A DNA stretch of 64,000 nt, taken from positions 205,969,632 through 206,033,631 of the forward strand of contig JASDDO010000006.1 of assembly GCA_030015575.1 (NCBI GenBank), in the 5' to 3' direction. How positions within the stretch are numbered: position 1 is the stretch's first letter; the number at the start of each line of letters is the position of its first letter. A program made the translations under genes and the position numbers. Positions 12,152 through 23,161 of this stretch are shown piece by piece. The notes under the pieces are model-generated. The model did not search any database. It was not told the origin of the DNA and saw only the letters and a program-made list of their open reading frames with translations. Source of the DNA: Agapanthus africanus (lineage: Eukaryota > Streptophyta > Magnoliopsida > Asparagales > Amaryllidaceae).

Positions 12152-13731
12152 TTGCCTTGCCACGTACACACTAGGGAACCTTTACTCCATTCATATAATC
12201 TGTAGAATTACCATTGTTTTACATTCATAATCTTAAATGGTAGTGTAGACAATGTATCTCTTACTTAAAATGCCACATGCATTTGCATCCATACATTCTA
12301 GTTATGCACTGATCATTGGCTTTATGTCGGTATTTATTATCTCCTTGCATACTCATAGATTATGATTCCTTTGGAGATTTCCGTATTCATGTTATTTATA
12401 AACTGATGATTTTAATTTTCAAAAGGAAAATGCGGTTTCTCGTGATATCATGCGTGTGGCGTCCACCATTAGTTTTCTCGGTTCTTGATCCACGTGTATA
12501 CACATACCCGATTCAAGGAAGGGGATGCACTGTCTGCGGGTACATGGTGGACCCGGTGAGGTACCCCGGGACAAGAAGGACGTATTCAGAAGGTGTTGAG
12601 CCCGGAAATGGAGCACTACCGACCGGTGATATTTGACACGACGGACATCCGGAGGATACCGACCATAGTCGTGCAATCAGATGATTTGGGCCGATCCGGA
12701 CTGACGCAGCCAGAGATTTATGTGGATTTTGTGTCGCTGATGGACACGGTTTTTATGATATTTTCGAGTGTCGATGCTTGGCACTCAAGTTTATCCTGAT
12801 TTTTTCGTGTCGTTGCTGGACACGCTCATTTAGTGATGCGTTCATACATCATACATGTGACATGTAGTTATTTTATGACATGGATACGAGTACCCGACCT
12901 TACACATATGTCTATATTATGACCTCTACTGTTACTCGATGTTATCGTGCTGCTATTATTATTGTACTGTAGTGTATGACCTAGGAGATCGTCATACATT
13001 CGGTTTCTGCTCGGTGATGTCTTCTATTCTCGAGTCGGTAACTCACCCCCGTTGTGCCACAATTTCTTGTAAGTTTAGTCGTACAGGTTCCGTAGCGACT
13101 TGCTGGCACTTCACATTCTTCCGGGTGATTGCTGGATAGGTGGGACACATTGCATCGTAACCGCCATCTTATACTTGTATATTTATTTGTTGTATCTAGT
13201 TAAAACTCCATCAACCAGACTTGTATTTTTAGTAGACTTAGATAACCACAATTTGTAAATTTTTTCGACTTTAAAGTCGCGCTTATGTATTTATTGTTGT
13301 TTCTGGTTTTCGAGAAGTTTAGTTTTCATTACTTTCTTTCTGAGTTTTTATCCTCTCCTTCGGCGTTGTATATTTGCTTTACTTCCGTGGTTATTTCCGC
13401 CATTTGGCGAAGTGCTAGCTCCCGCTTAGGGATGACTTATATTATATTTTTGTACCATTTTTGGGTTAAGTTTTACAAAGGAGGTGCTGCCCAAATTTTC
13501 AATGACGAAAATGTTTTAAAGTTAGATACAAAGACTATGTTTCATATACTATTACTTATGTACTTAAAGAAAGAACTTGATTTCTTTATACCATTCTTTC
13601 AAAACTCCACCTCCACTATTTTCCCTAAAAGGTTTAGATTTCTGGGATTTTGGCTTACTTGAATTAGGTGGGGGTCCTATCGGCTTCACATGATTGAAGT
13701 TCCAGTCATGTGCCTTTTCCTGGTCGTGACA

Positions 13732-14822
13732 TCAGTGGGTCAGAGTTTTCCATCATTGACGAGATACGTTACGAGTGACCATGTTAATTGGTAAGGAGAT
13801 CTTTGGAGAAGCGCCAGAATGGGACTGTTTTCGTCAGTAACCCGAATGGGGCTGTCAAGCCAAGAGGACATATAACTGGTAATCCACAGAGAGAGATGAG
13901 AACCTAAGGGCAGAAGGAGCTAGACCGTGAACAGGAGGCAAGTAGATACTTGCTCTGCTAGCTTTTGATGCACCGACACCCTTCGACATTAAAGGAGGGG
14001 AACATCGATGACAGAATTTATGATTTGCGAATTGGTGATTCGGATATCACGTTTCCGTTGTTCTGGATTTTCGGTATTCCAACGATTCGTTTTATGATTG
14101 ATATTTTCTGTGTGCACCGCAATTGCACTTGATTTTTATTCTTACACATTCTGAGATATCTGATTTTGATTCCGTACACTCCGATACATTTGAGTTGATC
14201 TCATGCATATGGTATGCATATGATTTTGACTTATATTTTTCGGTGTAGTTTACACCCACTTCCAGTATTTGATACGATTTTGTGCGCATAGATGCACATG
14301 TTTGTGAGTTTATTTACCACCGTATACTTAATTTGATTTGGTGTATGTCGTATACCGTTGATTTCGATTTTTATACTCGATATCCGTTTTTGTGCACCTT
14401 GTGCACTTGATTGAGATTTTTGCAAGCACAAGGCGCAATTTATGCGATTTTGTGCACAACAGATGCACTAGATCGAGATTCTTCGTGTATATCAGATGCA
14501 CCGGATATTATTGTCGTGCACATCCGTTGCACTCGACTTATGTTTTCGGGCACACCCGTTGTACTTAGATTTGTTTCTGTGCACATGTATGGCACCTTTT
14601 TTTGATTTCAATTTCCGTGCGCACCAGAAGCACGTGGCACATTTGTATACTCTATTTTTAAATGGATTTCTTTTGAGCATCATGTTTTGATGACTTATTT
14701 ACTATATGGTTTAGTAACCGAGCAGGACTAGTCTGAGGATAGTACCTGAGTATTTTTGCATGCATCGATATTTACGGAAGGGATTTTCAAAAAGGAGATA
14801 TTGTCTTATTATTTTCCTACGT
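13732..14822 (+). other. D1 internal region, left part
   Basis: Starts at a degenerate initiator-Met PBS (GTGGGTCAGAG near 13736). It contains no gag or pol. From about 14100 to 14640 it holds an array of short inverted repeats of the type GTGCA...TGCAC, as in D2. Sequence near 14700-14820 aligns with the D2 internal end near 30010-30130, showing that the LINE inserted here. Confidence 0.7.
14100..14640. repeat. TGCA hairpin array in D1
   Basis: Roughly a dozen degenerate units of about 30-36 bp, each with GTGCA/TGCAC-type half-sites followed by a T-rich spacer with GATTT. The homologous array in D2 is longer (about 28770-29960). Confidence 0.7.
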
Positions 14823-14839
14823 GTGCGTGAGTGACATGA
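14823..14839. repeat. Left target-site duplication of LINE
   Basis: GTGCGTGAGTGACATGA, repeated exactly at 18176-18192 (17 bp, or 18 with the preceding T). The sequence belongs to the D1 internal region and marks the LINE insertion point. Confidence 0.95.
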
Positions 14840-17800
14840 ACCACTACAAGAACCACTACAAGAATATCGTTGGGGCGTCCCCTACTCAGCGACGCGCTAC
14901 ATCGGATCCCGGGTGTAGTGTTAAATATTTAAGGGCTTGGTCGTCGCCCAGATGCGGCGCGCTACATCGGACCCCGGGTGTAGTGACAAATAAGCAAGGG
15001 TCGTCGTCTAGAGACGGCGCGCTACATCGGACCCCGGGTGTAGTGACAAATAAGCAAGGGTCGTCGTCTAGAGACGGCGCGCTACATCGGACCCCGGGTG
15101 TAGTGACAAATAAGCAAGGGTCGTCGTCTACAGACGGCGCGCTACATCGGACCCCGGGTGTAGTGACAAATAAGCAAGGGTCGTCGTCCAGAGACGGCGC
15201 GCTACATCGGACCCCGGGTGTAGTGACAAATAAGCAAGGGTTTCATAGGATCCGTCTAGCTTCCTGGAATATAGGTTTCCTTACGGGTAGACTAACAGAA
15301 TTAGTGGAGGTGATGGTTAGGAGGAGAGTTGGTATTATGTGTTTGCAAGAAACTAAGTGGGTAGGTGAAAAGAGTAGAGTCATAGAGCCTTGGGGTTATA
15401 AGCTTTGGTATACGGGTAGAGACAAAAATCGTAATGGGGTAGGTATAATCATAGATAGACGGTTGCTTGAGGATGTAGTTGAGATTAGGAGAAAAGGTGA
15501 TAGAATTTTACTGGTTAAGCTTATTCTAGGTGGAGAGATCTTTAATGTTATTAGTGCTTATGCACCACAGATAGGTCTTGATGACGCTAGTAAGCGTCTA
15601 TTCTGGGAGGATTTAGACGAGGTGGTGCAAAGTATACCTAGTGGAGAGAAGTTATTTATTGGTGGTGATCTTAATGGACATGTAGGTACTAGTCGTAGTG
15701 GGTTTGATACTATCCATGGTGGTTTTGGTTTCGGACAAAGGAATGAAGTAGGTGACTCGATTCTAGATTTCGCTTTATCTTATGACTTGATCTTAGCAAA
15801 CACCTGGTTTAAGAAAAGAGAGTCCCACCTTATCACTTTTAGGAGCGGATCAAATGCTAGTCAAATAGACTTTTTTCTGACGAGAAGAATAGATAGAGGT
15901 TGTTGTATCGACTGTAAGGTAGTGCCAGGTGAGAGTGTAACTACTCAACATAGACTTTTAGTTCTAGATTTTCGATTTAGAAGAGAACCTAGGAAGATTA
16001 GACGTAAGGTAGAGCCTAAAATTAAATGGTGGCGATTGAAAGAAGGTAATCAAAAGGCTTTTATAGATCTTGTAGTACAAGAAGCGGATTGGCAGTCGGA
16101 AGATGATCCAGACAAAACATGGAACAAAATGGCTAGTTGTATCAAGAAAGTAGCTAGAGATCTACTTGGTGAGTCGAGAGGTGGTGCTCCACCATCTAAG
16201 GACATATCATGGTGGAATGAAGATGTAAAGGCTGCTATTAAAATTAAAAGGGATTCTTATAAAGATTTGAAGAAAAGTAGAGATGTGGAGAGATTTGAGA
16301 AGTACAAAATGGCTAAAAAGGAAGTTAAGAAAGCTGTTCGGGAAGCTAAATCTAAGGTCTACAAGGAGGTGTACGAGAAATTAGACACTAAAGAGGCTGC
16401 AAATGATATATACCGGATTGCTCGAATGCGGGAAAGGAAGACTAGAGACTTATGTGCGGTGAAGTGTGTCAAAAATGAAAATCAGAAGGTTTTAGTTCGA
16501 GATGAGGATATCAAGGAAAGATGGAGAGATTATTTTGACAAATTGTTCAATGAGAGCTTTACTAAGAATTTGGATGGACTTGTCATTCAATCTCAAGATA
16601 TAAATCGTGATTTCATGCGTAAAATAAGACTTACTGAGGTTAAAGAAGCTTTGAACAGAATGGGTTTAAGAAAAGCGGTTGGTCCTGACGGGATTCCTAT
16701 CGAGATTTGGAGATGCTTAGGCGAAATAGGCGTTAAATGGCTGACAGATCTGTTTAATAAGATTTGGCAGACAAAAAAGATGCCAAATGAATGGAGGAAA
16801 AGTATCCTTGTACCTATCTACAAGAATAAGGGTGACATTCAAAGTTGCTCAAACTACCGTGGAATAAAACTAATGTGTCACACTATGAAACTTTGGGAGA
16901 GGGTGATTGAACACAGGCTAAGGAAGGATATTAAGATAACAGAGAACCAATTTGGGTTCATGCCTGGACGATCGACGACAGAGGCGATTCATTTGCTTCG
17001 TCAACTTGTCGAGCGCTTTCGAGAGAGGAGAAGAGATTTGCATATGATATTTATTGATTTAGAAAAAGCGTACGACAAGGTACCTAGAGAGGTATTATGG
17101 GGGACAATGATGAAAAAGGGAGTCCCCGTCAAGTATATTGACATAATCAAGGATATGTACGACGGAGTAGTGGCAAATGTCAGAACTTGCGGTGGCTTAA
17201 CAAGTGATTTTCCGATTACTATTGGTTTGCATCAAGGATCTGCATTAAGTCCTTTCCTGTTTACTATCGTGATGGATGAGCTTACTAGAACTATCCAAGA
17301 TGAAGTCCCTTGGTGCATGCTATTCGCTGATGATATTGTTCTAGTAAATGAGACGAAAGCAGGGGTAAATGCCAAATTGGAATTATGGAGACAAACATTG
17401 GAATCTCGGGGATTCAGATTGAGCAGGTCCAAGACAGCATATATGCACTGCAAATTTAGTAGCCAGAGAAATCAAAACCATATTGGTATAACATTAGAAG
17501 GGCAAGAGATATCACCGAGCGACCAGTTTAGATATCTAGGTTCCAACATCCAAAGGAATGGGGAGATCGATAGTGATGTTAATCAAAGGATCCAAGCTGG
17601 TTGGTTGAAATGGAGGAGTGCAACAGGGATTTTGTGTGATCGTAACTTTCCGTTAAAATTGAAAGGGAAGTTTTATCGGAGCGCTATTCGGCCTGCCTTA
17701 TTATATGGTACAGAATGCTGGGCTCCTAAGAAGCATCATACACAGAAGATGCACGTAGCGGAGATGCGCATGCTTTGTTGGATGTGCGGTAATACTAGAA

Positions 17801-18096
17801 AAGACAAGGTACGAAATGAGGATATTCGTGCAAAAGTTGGTGTAGCACCCGTGGAGGAGAAGATGCGGGAAAACCGGCTTAGATGGTTTGGTCATGTGCG
17901 ACGCAGACCTATGGAAGCACCGGTTCGACGAATAGATACTCTCGATATGGGTAATGGCAAAAGGGCAAAAGGGAGACCGAAGAAAACATGGATGGAGGCG
18001 ATACGAAACGATATGGTTGCCAAAGGACTCAATGAAAGTATATTGTTCGATAGAAGTGAGTGGAGACAGAGGATTCATGTGTTGGACCCGGCGTGA
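14836..18096 (+). CDS. LINE endonuclease-reverse transcriptase
   Basis: An uninterrupted frame of 1086 residues from the first in-frame ATG. Residues about 36-135 are the 20-residue repeat encoded by the 60-bp units. An endonuclease follows at about 136-380 (LASWNIGFLTG, CLQETKWVG, GGDLNGH, SQIDFFL, TTQHRLLVLDF), which would nick target DNA. The RT spans about 590-860 (GPDGIPIEIW, YRGIKLMCHTMKLWERV, FIDLEKAYDKVPRE, HQGSALSPFLF, active site FADD near residue 831), and a basic C-terminus has LRWFGHVRRRP. The endonuclease and RT motifs I looked for are present, so the protein may be functional. The ATG used here falls in the target-site duplication; the element's own first ATG comes later (near 15312), so the true start is uncertain. 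Confidence 0.9.
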   Translation: MNHYKNHYKNIVGASPTQRRATSDPGCSVKYLRAWSSPRCGALHRTPGVVTNKQGSSSRDGALHRTPGVVTNKQGSSSRDGALHRTPGVVTNKQGSSSTDGALHRTPGVVTNKQGSSSRDGALHRTPGVVTNKQGFHRIRLASWNIGFLTGRLTELVEVMVRRRVGIMCLQETKWVGEKSRVIEPWGYKLWYTGRDKNRNGVGIIIDRRLLEDVVEIRRKGDRILLVKLILGGEIFNVISAYAPQIGLDDASKRLFWEDLDEVVQSIPSGEKLFIGGDLNGHVGTSRSGFDTIHGGFGFGQRNEVGDSILDFALSYDLILANTWFKKRESHLITFRSGSNASQIDFFLTRRIDRGCCIDCKVVPGESVTTQHRLLVLDFRFRREPRKIRRKVEPKIKWWRLKEGNQKAFIDLVVQEADWQSEDDPDKTWNKMASCIKKVARDLLGESRGGAPPSKDISWWNEDVKAAIKIKRDSYKDLKKSRDVERFEKYKMAKKEVKKAVREAKSKVYKEVYEKLDTKEAANDIYRIARMRERKTRDLCAVKCVKNENQKVLVRDEDIKERWRDYFDKLFNESFTKNLDGLVIQSQDINRDFMRKIRLTEVKEALNRMGLRKAVGPDGIPIEIWRCLGEIGVKWLTDLFNKIWQTKKMPNEWRKSILVPIYKNKGDIQSCSNYRGIKLMCHTMKLWERVIEHRLRKDIKITENQFGFMPGRSTTEAIHLLRQLVERFRERRRDLHMIFIDLEKAYDKVPREVLWGTMMKKGVPVKYIDIIKDMYDGVVANVRTCGGLTSDFPITIGLHQGSALSPFLFTIVMDELTRTIQDEVPWCMLFADDIVLVNETKAGVNAKLELWRQTLESRGFRLSRSKTAYMHCKFSSQRNQNHIGITLEGQEISPSDQFRYLGSNIQRNGEIDSDVNQRIQAGWLKWRSATGILCDRNFPLKLKGKFYRSAIRPALLYGTECWAPKKHHTQKMHVAEMRMLCWMCGNTRKDKVRNEDIRAKVGVAPVEEKMRENRLRWFGHVRRRPMEAPVRRIDTLDMGNGKRAKGRPKKTWMEAIRNDMVAKGLNESILFDRSEWRQRIHVLDPA
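14941..15240 (+). repeat. Five 60-bp tandem units at LINE 5' end
   Basis: Five contiguous 60-bp units, almost identical, each containing GGCGCGCTACATCGGACCCC and ending in AAGCAAGGG. A more diverged unit lies at about 14875-14940. Because 60 is divisible by three, the ORF stays open through all of them, encoding a 20-residue repeat that includes ALHRTPGVVTNKQG. Confidence 0.95.
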
Positions 18097-18150
18097 TTCT
18101 CATGTTGGTTCATGTAGCCTACCCCTTATGCTTGGGATAAAAGGCTCAGT

Positions 18151-18175
18151 TGTTGTTGTTGTTGTTGTTGTTGTT
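18151..18175 (+). repeat. (TTG)n tail of LINE
   Basis: About eight TTG/GTT units directly before the right target-site duplication. Such short tandem repeats at the 3' end are typical of RTE elements. Confidence 0.9.
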
Positions 18176-18192
18176 GTGCGTGAGTGACATGA
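18176..18192. repeat. Right target-site duplication of LINE
   Basis: Exact copy of 14823-14839. D1 sequence continues directly after it. Confidence 0.95.
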
Positions 18193-18254
18193 GAAATTAC
18201 TAGAAAACCGTTCCCAAGGTTATTTTCAAAAGGCGGAACGTGTATGTTAAACAA

Positions 18255-18288
<34 letters not shown>

Positions 18289-18685
18289 CTATTTCCTTAT
18301 AAAGGAACGTCCGCTAGTTATGCCGTGGTATGCGCATCGCACGATGATTTGAAAAAGGTTTTGAATGCGTTTCTATTCGGATGTTTGACGATTTCACAAC
18401 GATGCGTACTATATACATGTTATAGTTTTGATTATATCATGTTTGATTTTCATATTGGATTTCGACATTTGTATTTTTTTCATAACTCCGATAATTGTGT
18501 GATGTTTGATAGAGTTTTTATATTGAGTTTGCACTCGTTTTCACGTGTTTACGACGCGTTATGATATGCTTAATGTATCCGTGATTTTGGAGCCCCGACA
18601 ACTTGATTGTTTTGCTGAAATGTTTTGTTACTTGTGAAAGTTTAAATTTAAATTTGGGGACCGAATTTATTTAAGGGGGGAAGAT
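18193..18685 (+). other. D1 internal region, right part, with polypurine tract
   Basis: D1 internal sequence continues after the LINE and aligns with D2 from about 30120 on. It includes a (TA)n run at about 18253-18288 and ends with the polypurine tract TTAAGGGGGGAAGAT (18671-18685) next to the 3' LTR. No ORF of significance. Confidence 0.75.
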
Positions 18686-19695
18686 TGTAACATTTAAGGA
18701 AAATAAAATATTATTTTTTGGAATTTAAATAATTAAAAATATAATTATTATGAATATTTTAAAGTATGGAGATTAGTTTTAGTGATAAAGGTATAATTAT
18801 ATACCGATAATTAGGAAAAAATTTGCAAAATTAATATAATTATTGATTTGGGAAGAAATTTTATAAATTTTTATATATGTTAAAGCATGATTAATATTTA
18901 GCTAATTATGCATTAACCCGGGTTATGCGTATGACTTGCAACATAGCATGTTGCAAAACACGTGTTACATTTTCTTATTGACCATGACTTCTTTTGCTAT
19001 TAAATGGTTTTGTTTTGTTTTGTATTTAAAAAAAAGAGAAAAGAAAAGAAAATGGAAGTATGGTGACATGGAGGCATGGTTGAGATATGGGCAATGAGAG
19101 AGAGGTTTTTTTTTTTTATTTTTTTCTACAATGGCCCATTTTCCTCTCTACCTTCATTCCTTCTTCATTCTTCATCTTCCTCTCTTCTTCCTTCTCCATC
19201 ACCTCCACCACACCCAACAAATCTACACCAAAACTCAAACAAAACTTTATTATCCTTTTACAAAAAATGTGCACAAGCTCACTACAAACCCTATGGAGGC
19301 ATCAAGTCATGATTTTGAGGATTTTGGACAACTCAAGAAAATTTTTAAGTTGGCAAATGAGGTATATTTCGGCACTTGTGGTTAAGTTACTAGTGTTTCA
19401 TACATCCTAGTTTAGTTTAGAGTTTATATATTGTGGTTTAGTGATGGTTGGAAATTCCTAGAAGAGAATTAAGGGATTTTATGGAGTTGTGATGATGTAA
19501 TTAAGGTCTAGTAGTGACCACAGAACCCCTGAAGTGATAGGAATCCTGACCAAACTGAGACTAACCAAGATTTGAACTCAAAATTGTCCGATGTCGTATT
19601 TTGTGAAATTGTGAGGTCTACAGGGAATCTAGAGCTACCTGAAGTGTTGTTAAGAAAATAAAACAAGTAGAATGACCTAGTAGGACCACTATATG
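18686..19695 (+). repeat. D1 3' LTR, first 1 kb
   Basis: Starts TGTAACATTT immediately after the polypurine tract. It stops at 19695 where the D2 LTR begins with the same ten bases. D2 therefore seems to have inserted into the D1 3' LTR, whose rest would lie right of D2. ORFs rich in Ser/Pro/His here (such as 19076-19312) come from a pyrimidine-rich leader and I do not call them genes. Confidence 0.78.
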
Positions 19696-21704
19696 TGTAA
19701 CATTTCAGAAAATATAAAATATTATTTTTGGAATTTAATATTAAAATAAGATATTTCGCGAAAACTACCCGATTTGCGAAATTGGGGTTTTCGTAAAACG
19801 GTATAAATATATACCAATATTTGTGAAATAATTGGTGATTAAAATGATTTATTCATTTAAAAATATATTTAATGGATTTGGCAATTTTATAATCAATTAT
19901 ATACAGTTTAAAATTAAACCCGATTAGTGCACTACTAAACACGATTAGGCCAAATCCGTGTTTCTACAGTATTCCATGGCTAGTGCACCATGACATGTTA
20001 CATGTTGTTTCATTTGTATGGTTTTATTGGAATTATGTGTGTTATTGTGAGAAAAAGAGAAAAATGGTTAAAAAGAGAATGATTGGAGAGAGAGAGAGTG
20101 AAGCATGGACTTGAGAGGGGTGTGAATAGGAGAGAGTGAGGGTAAGAGAGAGAGGGGGGCAGCCCTTCATTTCCCCTCCCCATTATTTACATCATCTTCT
20201 TCCTCATCATCTCCCTCCACCATCACCTCCAAATCTTCATCAAAAACCTACACCCTCTTCATTAAAATTGATCCCCACCTCACCCTCATCACTTTGGACC
20301 CATCAAAGTGGGATTTTGGGGACTTTGGACAAGCTAGGGTTTTTCTTTAGTTGCCCAAAGGAGGTATAATTTCTTCCATTTAGTTTATTTTTTAGTTCTT
20401 GCATTCTAGTTTAGTTTAGAAGTTGATTAAGTGTGGAAATGTGAAGTTTAGAAATTTCGAGAGAAAGGGTTGGTTGATGGTGTGGATTTGGTGATGTTTA
20501 GGGGCTGTTACAAGACTTGAGTGGTGTTTTTACTGGCCTAGAGTAGAGAATACGGACTTAGGAATCATCCCATGTCGGTTTTGTGAAGTTTGGTGTGTCT
20601 ATAGGGAATCTGGAGCAACCTGGGGTAATTCTGAGAAAAATAAACAATACCGGTGACCTAGATAAGACACTAGGAGACCACCCTGCAAGTACGAACCCCG
20701 ACAGAGCAGAATGGACCGAGTAGGCCTGAATTCTGGGCTATGTGGCCGGCCAAATGTAGGTATTTGGTGTCTAGGTTGGTTCAGTAGCTCACATACTCCA
20801 TATACAACACCCTATACAAGCTATTTATTCTCCAAGTGACCTGAACCAAAATCTGGGAGCATATTGGGGTGTTTTTGGTTATGTTTTCCGTATTTTGGAA
20901 TTCTTGGTTTTAGTATTTAATATTGTATTGGGTCGTTGGATGTTTGTAAGTCAACGACGAGGGTTGTTTGGTTATTTTTGCATGCGTAGGCTATAGGTTC
21001 TAACCTTTGAGCGCACCATGTGTCGTATTGGTTTTCCGGGCTTGATGTGATGACATTGTGATATGTGTTGATATTGTAGGTACCTTCGCGTGGATTTCGA
21101 GATGACGGAGCATGGCGTCCTCGACTTCGGAAAGCAAGGATTAAGGTGAGTAGATTTATATCTATGGGGGATGTCGGGTGGATGGTGTATAACACCCCCG
21201 CAAGTTTTGTTGGAAAACGATATATAGAATATGGCTATCGAAACCTAGATTAGAAAACTAGGAATAGGATTAGAAAGATAATTAGAGATGATTGAATATA
21301 TATATATATATATTGAGATATGAGATGAAAACTATAGGGATATGACTCTTGACATGATATGATAGAAATTATGTCTCGAATGGATATATAAGGATATGAA
21401 AAGTGAATGTGCATCACGACTTATAGATATGTTGTTGCACTAGAACAAGTATGAGTTTTAGAGTAGCATGACATTAGATGTATAAGATAGAATGTATATT
21501 TAAATTGACTTGATGCGAGATATTAATGTGATGAAAAGAATATACGTTGTGATTTGATGACTTGATTGATATGTCGGTAAACGGATGCGAGTCGATAAAA
21601 GATGATTGATACCTTTACCGGTCACCTGATATGAGATTGTTATGGATGTGACCTGGGATATAGGCATATATATATATATATAATGTTGTGAATCATGAAT
21701 GATA

Positions 21705-21875
21705 TGCCGTACGAGACGTTCGGTCCGTACCCTCATTGTCAAATAGGTTAATAGGATCCCTAATGGTTTAATGCCGCCGTACGACGATTTACCGTACGTG
21801 ATGAGTTTTTGATGATTGAGCCGTACCTTTGACTAAAGGCTATCGTACGATGGATGATACCGTACGTGATGTTGT
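21705..21875. repeat. Repeated GTACG palindromic motifs in D2 LTR
   Basis: At least six copies of CCGTACG/CGTACGATG-like motifs, several in inverted orientation, within about 170 bp. Related clusters occur at about 11480-11670 (D1) and 32648-32815 (D2 3' LTR). Confidence 0.7.
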
Positions 21876-22021
21876 GAGGCCGGATGCCGATGGATTGATT
21901 CACCGACTCGGATATATTATAGACACGTATACCTGTTAGCATTTCGCGTACGATGTACCTTATGCCACATTCATGTCATTCTCATTGCATTACATATACC
22001 TGTGATAGTACACCTACACAT

Positions 22022-22085
22022 TTATCGATGATGCGTATGTTACAGTTACACAGATAGGCCGTCTCACACACTTCATCATCGATAA
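22022..22085. repeat. 12-bp inverted repeat in D2 LTR
   Basis: TTATCGATGATG (22022-22033) pairs perfectly with CATCATCGATAA (22074-22085). Compared with D1, one C-G pair has become T-A, changed on both arms. Confidence 0.85.
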
Positions 22086-23161
22086 TTGCTATGTCACTCA
22101 CACAGTAGTATTTCTACATCATGCTATTATATTGCTATGCTCTTATTATGATGATATACCCATGCTCACATCACTGTTCCATATTGCATGATATACGGAT
22201 ATGCTTACATTTTGTTATATGTCGATACGCATTGAGATATGTTGTTTTCATGAGATTTCTGGATTTGAGAACCGTGGTTATTTCAAAGGAAAGTATATAT
22301 TGTTTTAAAAACTCGGTTTCTCTTGATATGTTATTTCAGTGCGTCCACCATTTGTTTTCTCGGTTATGAGATTGGCATGTGAAACCCGACTCGAGGAGCG
22401 GTAGGCACCGTCTGCGGATACATGGTGGACTCGGTGAGGTACCCCGGGGCAAAAAGATTCGTATTGTTAGGCGGTGATCCTGGCAGGGGAGCACTACCCA
22501 TCGGTGATTGTATTTGGACTCGGCGGTTATCCGGACGATACCGACCGGAGTCGTGAGATGATGTAGACCGTTCCGGATTGACGGAGCCCGTGTGCCAATC
22601 CGAACTGAAGGAGCCCGATATATGAGGATTTACATGTCGATGCTGGATACGGGTTTCATGATGTTTCGAGTGTCGATGTTGGACACTCAGGTTCTATGAT
22701 TTTGATGTGTCGTTGATGGATGGTTGATATCCTTATATTTACATGCATGATGTTGTTGTGTCATTGATGGACACGTAGATGTTCGCCACATGCTGATAGG
22801 CATTGATTATATTGTTGGCACATAAGCAGATACGGTCACCCTAGATATCATAGTATTACCTTTTTGATATAGTTGACCAAGGAAATCGTTGTTTTATTTG
22901 ATTTCTTCCTGATGATGTTTTCTACTCACGAGTTGGCAACTCATCCCCGTTGTGCCACGGTTCTTGCAGGTTGACCGCATGGATCGGTAGCGGCATCGCT
23001 GGCACATAGCTGCATTCGGGTGTTTTACTTTGGTAGGTGGTACATGTTGGATCGTACCTCTCTTGTATTTATTATTCCTGTTGTATCTAGTTAACTCCAT
23101 CAAATCATAAACTAGTATTTATATAAGTAGAAAGACTTAGCAAAACTTGTAGTTGCGAGAC

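Larger units (their letters stand above)
10413..13731 (+). repeat. D1 5' LTR, truncated at its start
   Basis: Partial LTR of the large D family. It is recognised by blocks shared with the D2 LTRs (for example GCATGCGTAG near 10790, GGCGTCATCGACTTCGGCAA near 10924, GGAGGTGCTGCCCAAATTT near 13483) and by its end GGTCGTGACA at 13722-13731. The first part, with the TGTAACATTT start, is missing. It carries (CA)n runs near 11165-11290, a GTACG repeat region (about 11480-11670) and a 12-bp inverted repeat (12088-12151). No protein-coding region is evident. Confidence 0.75.
14840..18175 (+). mobile_element. RTE-type LINE retrotransposon, ORF open
   Basis: A non-LTR element of about 3.3 kb flanked by a perfect 17-18 bp duplication. 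It has 60-bp tandem units at its 5' end, one long ORF with apurinic-like endonuclease and RT, a short 3' UTR and a (TTG)n tail in place of poly(A). The single ORF, endonuclease plus RT without RNase H, and simple-repeat tail are features of the RTE clade. It sits inside D1 and is therefore younger than D1. Full length is uncertain because RTE 5' ends are often truncated. Confidence 0.92.
19696..23161 (+). repeat. D2 5' LTR, first segment
   Basis: Begins TGTAACATTTCAGAAAATA; the first 2.3 kb is closely matched by the D2 3' LTR at 30625-32907. It contains a pyrimidine-rich stretch (about 20160-20300) that gives spurious ORFs, a GTACG repeat region (about 21705-21875) and a 12-bp inverted repeat (22022-22085). 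It is interrupted at 23162 by a solo LTR. Confidence 0.85.

Noticed and set aside
14941-15240. Regular 60-bp repeats that might suggest a CRISPR array
   Set aside because: Units are contiguous with no spacers, lie in a eukaryotic LINE and are translated in frame.
18253-18288. (TA)n run as a replication or attachment signal
   Set aside because: Simple dinucleotide repeat with no other structure around it.
19076-19410. Overlapping Ser/Pro/His-rich ORFs
   Set aside because: They come from a pyrimidine-rich LTR stretch. Similar ORFs at 20136 and 31064 share composition, not a conserved protein, and several frames are open at once.
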